The notes under the pieces: generated by a model
Told to the model about the DNA's origin: nothing
What the model saw: only the letters and a program-made list of their open reading frames with translations
Database searches by the model: none
Shown here: positions 7,591 through 15,751 of the stretch, in pieces
Numbering within the stretch: the first letter of the stretch is position 1
How the letters are laid out: every line of letters starts with the position of its first letter
DNA from: Burkholderia aenigmatica
Lineage (GTDB): Bacteria > Pseudomonadota > Gammaproteobacteria > Burkholderiales > Burkholderiaceae
DNA length: 64,000 bases
Direction of reading: 5' to 3'
NCBI RefSeq assembly: GCF_902499175.1
Contig: NZ_CABVQC010000040.1
Span: 16,496-80,495, forward strand
Program-made: the position numbers and the translations under genes

Positions 7591-9225
7591 TTACTGGCAA
7601 AGCGGCTGCCTTGTCGAGCCTGCGCCGGCGGCTTCCGGCCCTGTTTTTCCGACATCCGCGCTGCCCGCGCCGCGCGTATCGCAGCGCGCATCGACGACGG
7701 TCGGCGTGATGAAGACGACCAATTCGTTGCGCTGGTCGCGCTGCGCGCGGTGCCGGAAAAGCGCGCCCAGAAACGGTATTTTGCCCAAGAGCGGCACGCG
7801 CGTCACATCGTTCCTGTTCAGTTGCTCATAGATCCCGCCGATCGCGACCGTCCCGCCGTTCTCGACCTCGACGCGCGTCTGGACATGCTTCGTGTGAATC
7901 GCCGGGCCGGCCGCCGTCGGCTCGCCGATGCTGTCCTTCGTCACGTCCAGGTCGAGCACCACGCGCCCGTCCGGCGTGATCTGCGGCTCGACCTCGAGCT
8001 TGAGCGTCGCCCGGCGGAACTGCACGCCGCTCACGCCGTTGCCGACCTTCGCCTGGTACGGCAGCTCCGACCCCTGTTCGACGATGGCCTTGACGCGATC
8101 GGCGGTCACCACACGCGGCCGCGAAACGATCTGACCCCGCCCCTGCGCCTCGAGCGCGCTCAGTTCGACGTCGAGCACGCGGCTGAGCGGCGCGGCGAAC
8201 AACGTGAAGCCCGCGGTTGCCGCTTCGAAGCCGCTGAGCGGCCGCGCAGCAAGGTCGAGCGCATTGCGCGCGCCGGCTGTGAACGTGGCGCTCTCGCCCG
8301 ATGGCGGCCTCTCCTGCGCCCGCAGCGCAACGCGAGCGCCGAGGTTGCGCGAAAAACCCTGCTCGCCCTCGACGATGCGGGCCTCGATCCGGACCTGCCG
8401 CGACGGCCGGTCGATCGCATCGATCAGGCTCGCGATCTGGTCGAGACGCGGCGCGAGATCGGTGACGAACAGCAGGTTTGTACGCGGATCGGCCGCCGCA
8501 GCGCCACGCTTCGACAGCAGGCGCTGGCCCGTCGCGCCGGCCAGCAGCCGTTGCACGTCCTGCGCGCGCGGGTAGTGCAGCGCGAACGTACGGCTCGCGA
8601 GCGGCTCCAGATCGGCGGCCCGCGCGTGCATTTCGAAGCGCTCGCGTTCGCGCGCAGCCAGCTCGGCCGCCGGCGTGACCCATATCACGTTGCCCCGCCG
8701 GGACATCGCGAGCCCGTGCGTGTCCAGCAGCGTGTCGAAGGCGTCGCGCCAGCGCACATTGTTCAGACGTAACGTGACGGTGCCGCGCACCTGTTCGCCG
8801 ACGACGATATTGAGCCCGGTGAACCGCGCGAACGCATCGAACGCGGCCGCGAGCCCCGCGCCCTGCAGATTCAGCGAGATCCGCCGCGCGTCGTCCGCAT
8901 CGCCGGGTTGCCGTGCCGCGGCGTCGCCGATCCGGGCCGGCGGCGCCAACGGGATCGGCGGCCCCTCCAGCCCGGGTGCCGGAGTGGCGGCCGCCGCCTG
9001 AAGCGCCGCGCGAGCGGCCTGGTCGAACGGAGGTGGGCCCGCGTCCGCCGATACGGTGCTGTCCGCACCGTCCACCGTACCGTGGGGCAGCGGCAGGCCA
9101 GGCAGCGGCATGTCCATCGATGCAGCGGCAGGCCAGACGGCCGGCAGCGGCGGCAACGAGGCGCTTGCGCCGGCCGCCGTCAAGCCGGCCCAGACGGCGA
9201 GTGCCCGACATCCATGCTTCATCAT
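7591..9225 (-). CDS. pilQ: Type IV pilus secretin, short PilQ/HofQ-like
   Basis: A 544-residue outer-membrane secretin. A signal peptide covers about residues 1-22, followed by a proline/alanine-rich linker. A secretin/TonB short N-terminal (STN) domain lies at about 112-180 (SLNLQGAGLAAAFDAFARFT). A secretin N1-type domain covers about 205-285, and the C-terminal secretin domain ends with VPLLGKIPFLGALFRHR and NELVVFITPTVVD. It lacks the AMIN repeats of long PilQ proteins and so resembles HofQ/ComE competence secretins. The ATG overlaps the preceding gene by four bases. It would form the pore through which a pilus or pseudopilus emerges. Confidence 0.9.
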   Translation of the reverse strand: MMKHGCRALAVWAGLTAAGASASLPPLPAVWPAAASMDMPLPGLPLPHGTVDGADSTVSADAGPPPFDQAARAALQAAAATPAPGLEGPPIPLAPPARIGDAAARQPGDADDARRISLNLQGAGLAAAFDAFARFTGLNIVVGEQVRGTVTLRLNNVRWRDAFDTLLDTHGLAMSRRGNVIWVTPAAELAARERERFEMHARAADLEPLASRTFALHYPRAQDVQRLLAGATGQRLLSKRGAAAADPRTNLLFVTDLAPRLDQIASLIDAIDRPSRQVRIEARIVEGEQGFSRNLGARVALRAQERPPSGESATFTAGARNALDLAARPLSGFEAATAGFTLFAAPLSRVLDVELSALEAQGRGQIVSRPRVVTADRVKAIVEQGSELPYQAKVGNGVSGVQFRRATLKLEVEPQITPDGRVVLDLDVTKDSIGEPTAAGPAIHTKHVQTRVEVENGGTVAIGGIYEQLNRNDVTRVPLLGKIPFLGALFRHRAQRDQRNELVVFITPTVVDARCDTRGAGSADVGKTGPEAAGAGSTRQPLCQ

Positions 9226-10088
9226 GGCCGCCTCCCGTCGTCCAGCGTGACGCGGTACGCGCCGTCCGCCGTCGCGAGCGTCACGGCGACAGGCTCGACT
9301 CGCACCACCCGCGCGGCCCCGAGGGCTTCGCCGGGCACCACGGCCGCGAACGCGCCGTCACCGTCGTCGAACAGCGCGAGTCCGGCGCGCCCGGCGCGAA
9401 TCGTGCCGGCCAGACGAGCAGCCGCCCCCTCCGCTTCAGACGTGCCGGTGACGCCGAACGGATCTGCGCCAGGTGCGTCAGCCAGAACCGGCACCTCCCC
9501 AGCCGTAGACGTCGCCGCCGGCAACCCCGGAAACACGTCGACAGACATTTCCACGCGCGCCGCCGCCTTTCCCCGTTCGACACGCAGCGCGGTCGGCACC
9601 GCCAGCACCGGGAAACGCGCCAGCCCGCCGACCATCTGCAGCAGCGCGCGAAAGCCGCCATCCGCGACGATGCGCACCGTGCGCCGACCGTCCTGCTCGG
9701 CACCATCGGCACGCAGCGGTTCGATCGATACGTCGTGCAGCCCGCTCGACGCGGCGCGATCTGCCAGTTCCAGCATCAACGCGGCCCACTCCGGCGCACG
9801 CGACAAGTGATCGCCGTGTGCCGCCGCCGGATACACGTCCCGGTGCCGTACAGCGGCTGCCAGGACACGCTGCGCGTCGGCCTCACGCATCTGCGCCGCT
9901 GCCAGCAATGCGCGGCCGTGTGCAAGCCCGCTCCAGTCAGCGGCATTCGCCAGATGAATGCCGCCCGCCAGCACGGCCGCGAACGCGACCACGCAGCCTG
10001 CGATGTGCGTAGCCGCCGGCGACACGCGCCGCATGCCGCCGAGCCACCTGCCGCCGTGCGGTGCGGGCCGATGCACGAGCGCCGTCAT
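9222..10088 (-). CDS. Fused PilO/PilP-like pilus assembly protein
   Basis: A 288-residue inner-membrane protein. A cytoplasmic N-terminus is followed by one membrane helix (about residues 26-48). A helical region and a PilO-like ferredoxin fold extend to about 190, with DVSIEPLRADG and ALLQMVGGLARFPVLAV. The C-terminal 70-80 residues (RLAGTIRAGRAGLALFDDGD to the end) resemble the beta domain of PilP, the lipoprotein that contacts the secretin. No separate pilP gene exists: this stop codon overlaps the pilQ start. The ATG overlaps the pilN stop (ATGA). The PilO assignment is by position and fold; the PilP-like tail is my reading and should be tested. Confidence 0.75.
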   Translation of the reverse strand: MTALVHRPAPHGGRWLGGMRRVSPAATHIAGCVVAFAAVLAGGIHLANAADWSGLAHGRALLAAAQMREADAQRVLAAAVRHRDVYPAAAHGDHLSRAPEWAALMLELADRAASSGLHDVSIEPLRADGAEQDGRRTVRIVADGGFRALLQMVGGLARFPVLAVPTALRVERGKAAARVEMSVDVFPGLPAATSTAGEVPVLADAPGADPFGVTGTSEAEGAAARLAGTIRAGRAGLALFDDGDGAFAAVVPGEALGAARVVRVEPVAVTLATADGAYRVTLDDGRRP

Positions 10089-10693
10089 GCGCCACCTCCC
10101 GACGCTTTCCGGGACGGCAGCGCATCGTGCCAGCGCAACTGGACCGAGAACCGGAACGGCATCCCGCCCGTCGCGACCGGCGCATCCGAAGCAGGCTTCA
10201 ACGCATCGATATCGATCCGCCAGCCACGCTGCTCGCGCGCCATCGCCGCGAGCCATCGCGCCGCCGCCGGGTAGCTCGCGGCACGCACATCGAGCACGGC
10301 ACCGGCCGACGTCGTGCGCAGCGCGTCGAGCCGGACGGTGCCGGCGCCCACCTGCGCCAGTGTCGCCAGCAGCCCCGTGACGTGCCGGTAAGGCTCGGCA
10401 AGCTCAGCCGCCTGCGCGTCGCGCTGCGCGGCAACAGCCGCTGCGTTGGCGGCGCGCGTCGCAGCACCCACCTGCGGCTGCAACTGCCGCAGCCGCGCCT
10501 CCACGCTTGCGCGCTCGGCATCCACCCGCCACCGCGCCCCGGTGGCGGCGCCCGTCCACAGGCCGGCGCCAAGCACGCCGAACAGAATCGCCATGCCGCA
10601 CTGCGCGGCCCGACGACGCCGCAACGCCTGCGCCAGCCGCTCGCGATACGGCAGCAGGTTGAAGCCGCCCTGCTCCGCGCGATGGACCGTCAC
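10085..10693 (-). CDS. pilN: Type IV pilus inner-membrane protein PilN (GTG start)
   Basis: A 202-residue protein with the PilN hallmark GGFNLLPYRERLAQAL right at the N-terminus; this short cytoplasmic segment docks into PilM. It is followed by a membrane helix (about 31-50), a coiled-coil-like alanine/arginine-rich stretch (about 55-110) and a periplasmic domain. The start is GTG at 10693, forming a GTGA overlap with the pilM stop, and it places the INLLP-type motif at residue 10-15 as in the family. PilN and PilO form the alignment subcomplex between inner-membrane platform and secretin. Confidence 0.88.
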   Translation of the reverse strand: MTVHRAEQGGFNLLPYRERLAQALRRRRAAQCGMAILFGVLGAGLWTGAATGARWRVDAERASVEARLRQLQPQVGAATRAANAAAVAAQRDAQAAELAEPYRHVTGLLATLAQVGAGTVRLDALRTTSAGAVLDVRAASYPAAARWLAAMAREQRGWRIDIDALKPASDAPVATGGMPFRFSVQLRWHDALPSRKASGGGA

Positions 10694-11616
10694 TCCCACA
10701 CCCCGCGCAATGCCAGCCCGAATGCGACAGCCAGCGCCGGACCGCCCGGCATGCCGGCGGGCAGGTATGGCTGCCCGCTCCAGCCCGTACAGTCGAACGA
10801 CACCGCAACCGCGCCGAGCACGTCGCCAATCTCGGCGACGGACGTATCGAAGCGGGCGATGCACTGCTCGTCCCCGGCCACGAGTACGCAATGCACGGCC
10901 CCGAGCGCGCGCCGGCGCAGCGCATCGGGAAACGCCCCCGGCGCGGCGCCGGACAGCGTCAGCACCGGTACGGCCAACGGGCCGTCGATTCGCCAGCCGT
11001 GCACGCCCGCGTCGTGAAACCAGAGCGCCGCGTAGGGGCCCGCCTGCGCGTCGGGTTCGAATTGCGCGGCGTAGCGCAACGCTCGCAGCGCGGCGGCCGA
11101 CTCGCCGTCGACCACCGTCAGGTCGACACCGGCCTGCGCAGCCACGTCGATCCGACGCTCGAGCAGCGCCAGCGGGGCCACGGCAACCTCGATCTCGCCC
11201 GCCTCCGCGCCGCCATCCTGCCGCCAGTCGAACGCGAGGCTGTCCGGCGCCAGCCCCGAGATGCGTTCGGCCGCCTGCCGCGCGGCGTTCGGGATGTCGT
11301 CCCGCCCGGCCAGATCGAGCGTCGCGGTGCGCATCTCGTCATCGTGCAACGCCATCACCCCGCGCGCATCGCACCGCACATCGGCAGCCGACAGCCTCGA
11401 CACGGCTGCAGCCAGCGCACGCGCGACCGCCGCCCAACGCGCATCCTCCGGCCCGCCCGCCAACCCAACCGGCTCCCGCTCGAGCCCCTCGACGCACACC
11501 TCCGCGCCCCGGCCGCGCCGGCTCAGCACGACCACCCTCACCTCGTCCGAACCGACGTCGATTCCCGTCGACCGGTGCCCGCCCCGCGCAAACCGCGCTC
11601 CCCATCGTCCTGCCAT
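10690..11616 (-). CDS. pilM: Type IV pilus assembly ATPase-like protein PilM
   Basis: A 308-residue cytoplasmic actin-like protein. The phosphate-1 motif appears as TGIDVGSDEVRVVVL, and further actin-fold segments include DDIPNAARQAAERIS and DLTVVDGESAAALRAL. It is shorter than the roughly 350-residue PilM of Pseudomonas. The start (MAGRWGARFARGGH) is chosen for the GGGAGG ribosome binding site just upstream; an in-frame start 19 codons earlier lacks one. It is the first gene of pilMNO(P)Q-aroKB-dgt and is divergent from mrcA. It probably anchors PilN on the cytoplasmic face. Confidence 0.87.
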   Translation of the reverse strand: MAGRWGARFARGGHRSTGIDVGSDEVRVVVLSRRGRGAEVCVEGLEREPVGLAGGPEDARWAAVARALAAAVSRLSAADVRCDARGVMALHDDEMRTATLDLAGRDDIPNAARQAAERISGLAPDSLAFDWRQDGGAEAGEIEVAVAPLALLERRIDVAAQAGVDLTVVDGESAAALRALRYAAQFEPDAQAGPYAALWFHDAGVHGWRIDGPLAVPVLTLSGAAPGAFPDALRRRALGAVHCVLVAGDEQCIARFDTSVAEIGDVLGAVAVSFDCTGWSGQPYLPAGMPGGPALAVAFGLALRGVWE

Positions 11617-11812
11617 CGCAGCCTCCCGAGATCGTCGCGGCCCACGCCGCGTTTCCGAGACCTGATTCTGCAAAACGGCGCGTGCGGCCGACAGTCGGCC
11701 TAACGGCCAGTATCCGCTCGCGACGGCCGTGCGCGGGCTATGCTGGAAGCACGCCAGCCCGCACCTGCGCGGCGGGCGGCCCCCCGCGTCAGGACCGGTC
11801 TTACCGGGCAGC

Positions 11813-11818
11813 TATAAT
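11813..11818 (+). promoter_or_regulatory. -10 element of mrcA promoter
   Basis: A perfect TATAAT lies 20 bases before the mrcA ATG in the 221-base region between divergent pilM and mrcA. No good -35 hexamer is seen at 16-18 bases upstream, so a start around 11825 with a very short leader is tentative. The mrcA ATG itself has only a weak ribosome binding site. Confidence 0.5.
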
Positions 11819-11837
11819 CGCGGGACTGTTTTCCGGT

Positions 11838-14228
11838 ATGCCTATGCAATCCACGACTCCTACGTCCCCGCCTCCTGCCCCGGAGCCGAAGAAGCGGCTC
11901 TGGTGGCAAAAAGTCCTGCTCGGATTCGCCACGATGTGCGTGGCGCTCGTCGTGGCCGGCGGCCTCGTGCTCGGCTACGCGCTCGTCGTCGCCTGGCCGA
12001 ACATGCCGTCGCTCGACGCGCTGACCGACTATCGGCCGAAGGTGCCGCTGCGCATCTATACGTCCGATCACGTGCTGATCGGCGAATTCGGCGAAGAGCG
12101 CCGCGACGTCGTCCATTTCAAGGACGTGCCCGCCTCGCTGAAGAACGCGATCCTCGCGATCGAGGACGCGCGCTTCTACGATCACGGCGGCGTCGACCTC
12201 ACCGGCATCGTCCGCGCCGGTTTCGTCGCGCTGACGAACGGCCATGCGTCGCAGGGCGCGAGCACGATCACGATGCAGGTCGCGCGCAACTTCTTCCTGT
12301 CGAGCGAGAAGACCTACACGCGCAAGATCTACGAGATGCTGCTCGCGTACCGGATCGAGCGTGCGCTGACGAAAGATCAGATTCTCGAGGTCTACATGAA
12401 TCAGATCTATCTCGGCCAGCGCGCGTACGGCTTCGCAAGCGCCGCGCGGGTCTACTTCGGCAAGGACCTGAAGGACATCACACTCGCCGAAGCAGCGATG
12501 CTCGCCGGGCTGCCGAAGGCACCGTCCGCGTATAACCCGGTCGTGAACCCGAAGCGCGCGAAGGTGCGCCAGGAATACATCCTGCAACGGATGCTCGAGC
12601 TGAATTTCATCACGCGCGAACAGTACGACGAGGCCGTCGCACAGCCGCTCGTCGTCAAGGGTCCGGGCCGCGATTTCAGCGTGCACGCCGAGTACGTCGC
12701 GGAAATGGTCCGACAAATGATGTACGCGCAGTACCGTGAGGAAACCTACACGCGCGGCTTCAACGTCGTCACGACGATCGACTCCGCGGACCAGCAGGTC
12801 GCATACACCGCGCTGCGCAAGGGCATCATGGATTACGAACGCCGGCACGGCTATCGGGGGCCGGAAGGCTTCATCGAACTGCCGGCCGGTGCCGACGACC
12901 GCGAACAGGCGATCGACGATGCGCTGCTCGAACACCCCGACAACGGCGAACTGATTGCCGCGGTCGTCACGGCTGCCACCCCGCGCCAGATCACGGTTGC
13001 GTTCATCGACGGCAGCAATGCGACGATCGAAGGCGACAACCTGCGCTTCGCGTCGGGCGCGCTGTCGGCCAATGCGCAGCCGAATCGCCGCATCCGCCCG
13101 GGCGCGATCGTCCGCGTCGTGAAGAACGACGCCGGCAAGTGGTCGATCACGCAGTTGCCGCAGGTCGAGGGGGCGTTCCTGTCGATCGTCCCGCAGGACG
13201 GCGCGATCCGCTCGCTCGTCGGCGGCTTCGATTACAACAAGAACAAGTTCAACCACGTCACGCAGGCGTGGCGACAGCCGGGTTCGTCGTTCAAGCCGTT
13301 CATCTATTCGGCGTCGCTCGACAAGGGCCTCGGGCCGGCAACCGTGATCAACGACGGCCCGCTGTATTTCAGCGCCGCCGAAACGGGCGGCCAGCCGTGG
13401 GAACCGAAGAACTACGGCGGCGGCTTCGAAGGCCCGATGTCGATGCGCACCGCGCTGCAGCGCTCGCGCAACCTCGTGTCGATCCGGATCCTGAACCACA
13501 TCGGCACGAAGTACGCGCAGCAGTACATCACGCGCTTCGGCTTCGACGCCGAACGCCATCCGGCCTACCTGCCGATGGCACTCGGCGCGGGCCAGGTCAC
13601 GCCGCTGCAGATGGCGGGCGCGTACTCGGTCTTCGCGAACGGCGGCTACCGCGTCAATCCGTACCTGATCGCCGAAGTCACCGATCCGAACGGGGCAATC
13701 GTCGTGCGCGCGCAGCCGCTCGTCGCCGAGCAGAACGCACCGCGCGCGATCGACGCGCGCAACGCGTACGTGATGAACAGCCTGCTGCAGAGCGTCGCGC
13801 AGCGCGGCACGGGCGCACGGACCAACGTGCTGAAGCGCACCGACCTCGCGGGCAAGACCGGCACGACGAACGACTCGCACGACGCGTGGTTCGCCGGCTA
13901 CCAGCACACGCTCGCCGCGATCGCGTGGATCGGCTACGACAACCCGCGCAGCCTCGGCGATCGCGAAACGGGCGGCGGCCTGTCGCTGCCCGTCTGGATC
14001 GAATACATGGGCGCCGCGCTGAAGGGCGTGCCCGAGTTCAAGCCGACGGTGCCGGACGGCGTCGAATCGCTCGGCGGCGAGCTGTACTTCACCGAGTTCG
14101 CGCCGGGTCACGGCTTCGTGTCGACGGTCGGCGTACCGCAGGCACCGGCCGCGCAGAACGTCGATGCCACCGTGCCGCACGTCGACGAGCAGGAAAAGCA
14201 GGACATCATGAACCTGTTCGCGCACTGA
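11838..14228 (+). CDS. mrcA: Penicillin-binding protein 1A (bifunctional class A PBP)
   Basis: A 796-residue peptidoglycan glycosyltransferase/transpeptidase. A short proline-rich cytoplasmic tail is followed by one membrane anchor (about residues 24-50). A GT51 domain follows, with the catalytic glutamate in AIEDARFYDHGGVD (E109) and QGASTITMQVARN. An OB-like insert precedes the transpeptidase domain, which carries SSFK (catalytic Ser about 483), SRN and KTGT (about 673-676). It polymerises and crosslinks peptidoglycan at the periplasmic face. A second in-frame ATG two codons later (MQSTTPTSPPPAP) is an alternative start. It is divergent from pilM and ends at a strong terminator. Confidence 0.97.
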   Translation: MPMQSTTPTSPPPAPEPKKRLWWQKVLLGFATMCVALVVAGGLVLGYALVVAWPNMPSLDALTDYRPKVPLRIYTSDHVLIGEFGEERRDVVHFKDVPASLKNAILAIEDARFYDHGGVDLTGIVRAGFVALTNGHASQGASTITMQVARNFFLSSEKTYTRKIYEMLLAYRIERALTKDQILEVYMNQIYLGQRAYGFASAARVYFGKDLKDITLAEAAMLAGLPKAPSAYNPVVNPKRAKVRQEYILQRMLELNFITREQYDEAVAQPLVVKGPGRDFSVHAEYVAEMVRQMMYAQYREETYTRGFNVVTTIDSADQQVAYTALRKGIMDYERRHGYRGPEGFIELPAGADDREQAIDDALLEHPDNGELIAAVVTAATPRQITVAFIDGSNATIEGDNLRFASGALSANAQPNRRIRPGAIVRVVKNDAGKWSITQLPQVEGAFLSIVPQDGAIRSLVGGFDYNKNKFNHVTQAWRQPGSSFKPFIYSASLDKGLGPATVINDGPLYFSAAETGGQPWEPKNYGGGFEGPMSMRTALQRSRNLVSIRILNHIGTKYAQQYITRFGFDAERHPAYLPMALGAGQVTPLQMAGAYSVFANGGYRVNPYLIAEVTDPNGAIVVRAQPLVAEQNAPRAIDARNAYVMNSLLQSVAQRGTGARTNVLKRTDLAGKTGTTNDSHDAWFAGYQHTLAAIAWIGYDNPRSLGDRETGGGLSLPVWIEYMGAALKGVPEFKPTVPDGVESLGGELYFTEFAPGHGFVSTVGVPQAPAAQNVDATVPHVDEQEKQDIMNLFAH

Positions 14229-14245
14229 CCACCGGCCCGGACATG

Positions 14246-14275
14246 AAAAAAGCGCCCCCACGGGGGCGCTTTTTC
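14246..14275. terminator. Bidirectional Rho-independent terminator (mrcA / cyaY)
   Basis: A perfect hairpin with stem AGCGCCCCC/GGGGGCGCT has an A-run before it and a T-run after it. It can therefore terminate mrcA (plus) and cyaY (minus), which converge here. Confidence 0.92.
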
Positions 14276-14321
14276 TTTGGCACGACAGCTCGGGGCGCGG
14301 CCCCGGCTTCGGCCGTGGCCG

Positions 14322-14651
14322 TTACGGCGCGCTGAACGTGATAGCCAGGCCGGCCTGCTGCGTCGCGTATTCGGTAAGCGCAGAGAAAAACTCGGTGCCC
14401 GTGCGCGTATCGCGCCATTCGCCGTCGATGAAACGGTAGTGGAAACCGCCCGCCTTCGCGGCAATCCACACTTCCTTCATCGGCGGCTGCAGGTTGACGA
14501 TGATCTTCGAGCCGTTCTCGAACGTCAGCGTCAGGACGCTGCCGTTGCGCTCCAGATCGATGTCGTGATCGCCGTCGTTGGCGTCGTCGACGGTACGCTC
14601 GACGGCCGCCAGCACGGCCTCGGCACGGGTCAGGTATTCGGTATCGGACAT
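14322..14651 (-). CDS. cyaY: Frataxin-like iron-sulfur cluster protein CyaY
   Basis: A 109-residue frataxin homologue. The acidic first helix with DDANDGDHDIDLERNG is followed by beta strands (LTLTFENGSKIIVNLQPP), the EVWIAAKAGGFHYRF core and GEWRDTRTG. CyaY binds iron through the acidic helix and modulates iron-sulfur cluster assembly. Its length matches the family. It is divergent from lptM with only 36 bases between the starts, and convergent with mrcA. Confidence 0.97.
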   Translation of the reverse strand: MSDTEYLTRAEAVLAAVERTVDDANDGDHDIDLERNGSVLTLTFENGSKIIVNLQPPMKEVWIAAKAGGFHYRFIDGEWRDTRTGTEFFSALTEYATQQAGLAITFSAP

Positions 14652-14687
14652 GCTAAACTCTATCGGTTCAATTGTTCAGGGACGATC

Positions 14688-14966
14688 ATGCGAGTCGTTT
14701 TCCGGATGAGCGCGATTGTAGCGGCTTTGGCGATTCTTGCCGGCTGCGGTCAAAGCGGCGCGCTCTATCTGCCCACCGTGCCTCCGATGCCCAAGCCACT
14801 CCAGCAGCAGGACGCGCCGCCGTCGGACGTGAAGCCGACCGATGAAAACGCGTCGTCCGACAGTGTGCCCGATTCGTCCGGTACGCCGCTCACGCTGTCG
14901 CCCGAATTGTCGAGCGGCGCATCGGCCAAGCCCGCACCGGCATCGAGCCCGGCCGTCGCAAAGTAA
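14688..14966 (+). CDS. lptM: Small LptM-type (YifL-like) lipoprotein
   Basis: A 92-residue predicted lipoprotein. The signal peptide ends in a lipobox ILAGC (Cys about 20), followed by the family motif GQSGALYLP and then a disordered, Pro/Ser/Ala-rich tail. LptM/YifL proteins assist LptD maturation in the outer membrane of enterobacteria; function here is by homology. A later ATG (MSAIVAALAILAGC) would give a more normal signal peptide. In many proteobacteria the gene is followed by lysA, but here a terminator follows and the next genes are on the other strand. Confidence 0.8.
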   Translation: MRVVFRMSAIVAALAILAGCGQSGALYLPTVPPMPKPLQQQDAPPSDVKPTDENASSDSVPDSSGTPLTLSPELSSGASAKPAPASSPAVAK

Positions 14967-14995
14967 CGGCGCGCCGCCTGCACCGCTCGTGAAAC

Positions 14996-15030
14996 AAGGC
15001 GATGACTTCCCGGTCATCGCCTTTTGTTTT
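14996..15030. terminator. Rho-independent terminator (lptM / msrQ)
   Basis: A ten-base-pair stem AAGGCGATGA/TCATCGCCTT has a loop of eight bases and is followed by TTGTTTTT on the plus strand. It separates convergent lptM and msrPQ. The A-rich upstream flank is weak, so it serves mainly the plus strand. Confidence 0.85.
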
Positions 15031-15044
15031 TCCAGGCTGCGCCG

Positions 15045-15731
15045 TCACGCGCGCACGCGCCGCCATCCCCATGCAACGACCCGCCAGCCAAGCAGCGCGG
15101 CAACGATCGCCGCATAAAGCTTCGGCTGCGCAAGATTGTGCTTGCCGGCCCTCATCCACCAGAAGTGCAGCACGCCGAACAGCGCGATCGCGTAGATCGC
15201 GCTGTGCAGCGTCGCCCAGTGGCGGCCGAGCCGGCGCACCATCGCGCGCGGCGAGGTTGCCGCGAGCGGAATCAGCAGCACGAACGCGGCGAAACCGACC
15301 GTGATGAACGGGCGTTTGCCGACGTCCTTCAGGATCGCAACGACGTCGAACCACTTGTCGAACCACAGGTAGGTCGTGAAGTGCAGCGTCGCGTAAAAGA
15401 ACGCGAACAGCCCGATCATCCGGCGAAAACGCAGCAGCGCGGCGAACCCTGTCATGCGCCGCAGCGGCGTGACAGCGAGCGTGATGCACAACAAGACGAG
15501 CGTCCAGAGGCCCGTCGAACGCGTGATGAACTCGATCGGATTCGCGCCGAGCCGGTCGGTCAGCCCGAACAGCACGAGACGCGCGAGCGGATAAAGGCCG
15601 GCCGCGAAAACCAGCACCTTGGCCGGCGCGAGCCAGCGCGGCGCAGCGGGATGGACCGCACCGCACCGCGCGGCACGTGCAGCCGAACCGGCGCCGGCTG
15701 CGCGCGCGGGTGTCAGCGTCGAAGGAGGCAT
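15045..15731 (-). CDS. msrQ: Haem-binding membrane subunit MsrQ of methionine sulfoxide reductase
   Basis: A 228-residue integral membrane protein of the ferric reductase-like/YedZ family, with about six hydrophobic helices. Haem-ligand histidines occur in FFYATLHFTTYLWFD and in HWATLHSAIYAIALFGVLHF. It passes electrons from the quinone pool or flavin to MsrP. The start (MPPSTLTPARAAG) lies 20 bases after the msrP stop with a GAGA-type ribosome binding site. The N-terminal 35 residues are an alanine/arginine-rich extension before the first helix. Confidence 0.95.
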   Translation of the reverse strand: MPPSTLTPARAAGAGSAARAARCGAVHPAAPRWLAPAKVLVFAAGLYPLARLVLFGLTDRLGANPIEFITRSTGLWTLVLLCITLAVTPLRRMTGFAALLRFRRMIGLFAFFYATLHFTTYLWFDKWFDVVAILKDVGKRPFITVGFAAFVLLIPLAATSPRAMVRRLGRHWATLHSAIYAIALFGVLHFWWMRAGKHNLAQPKLYAAIVAALLGWRVVAWGWRRVRA

Positions 15732-15751
15732 GTCGTTTCTCACCGTCACGC

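Noticed and set aside
11700..14261. An 853-codon minus-strand frame opposite mrcA
   Set aside because: Antisense shadow of PBP1A; composition is typical of codon-position mirror images, and the terminator and promoter fit the plus strand.
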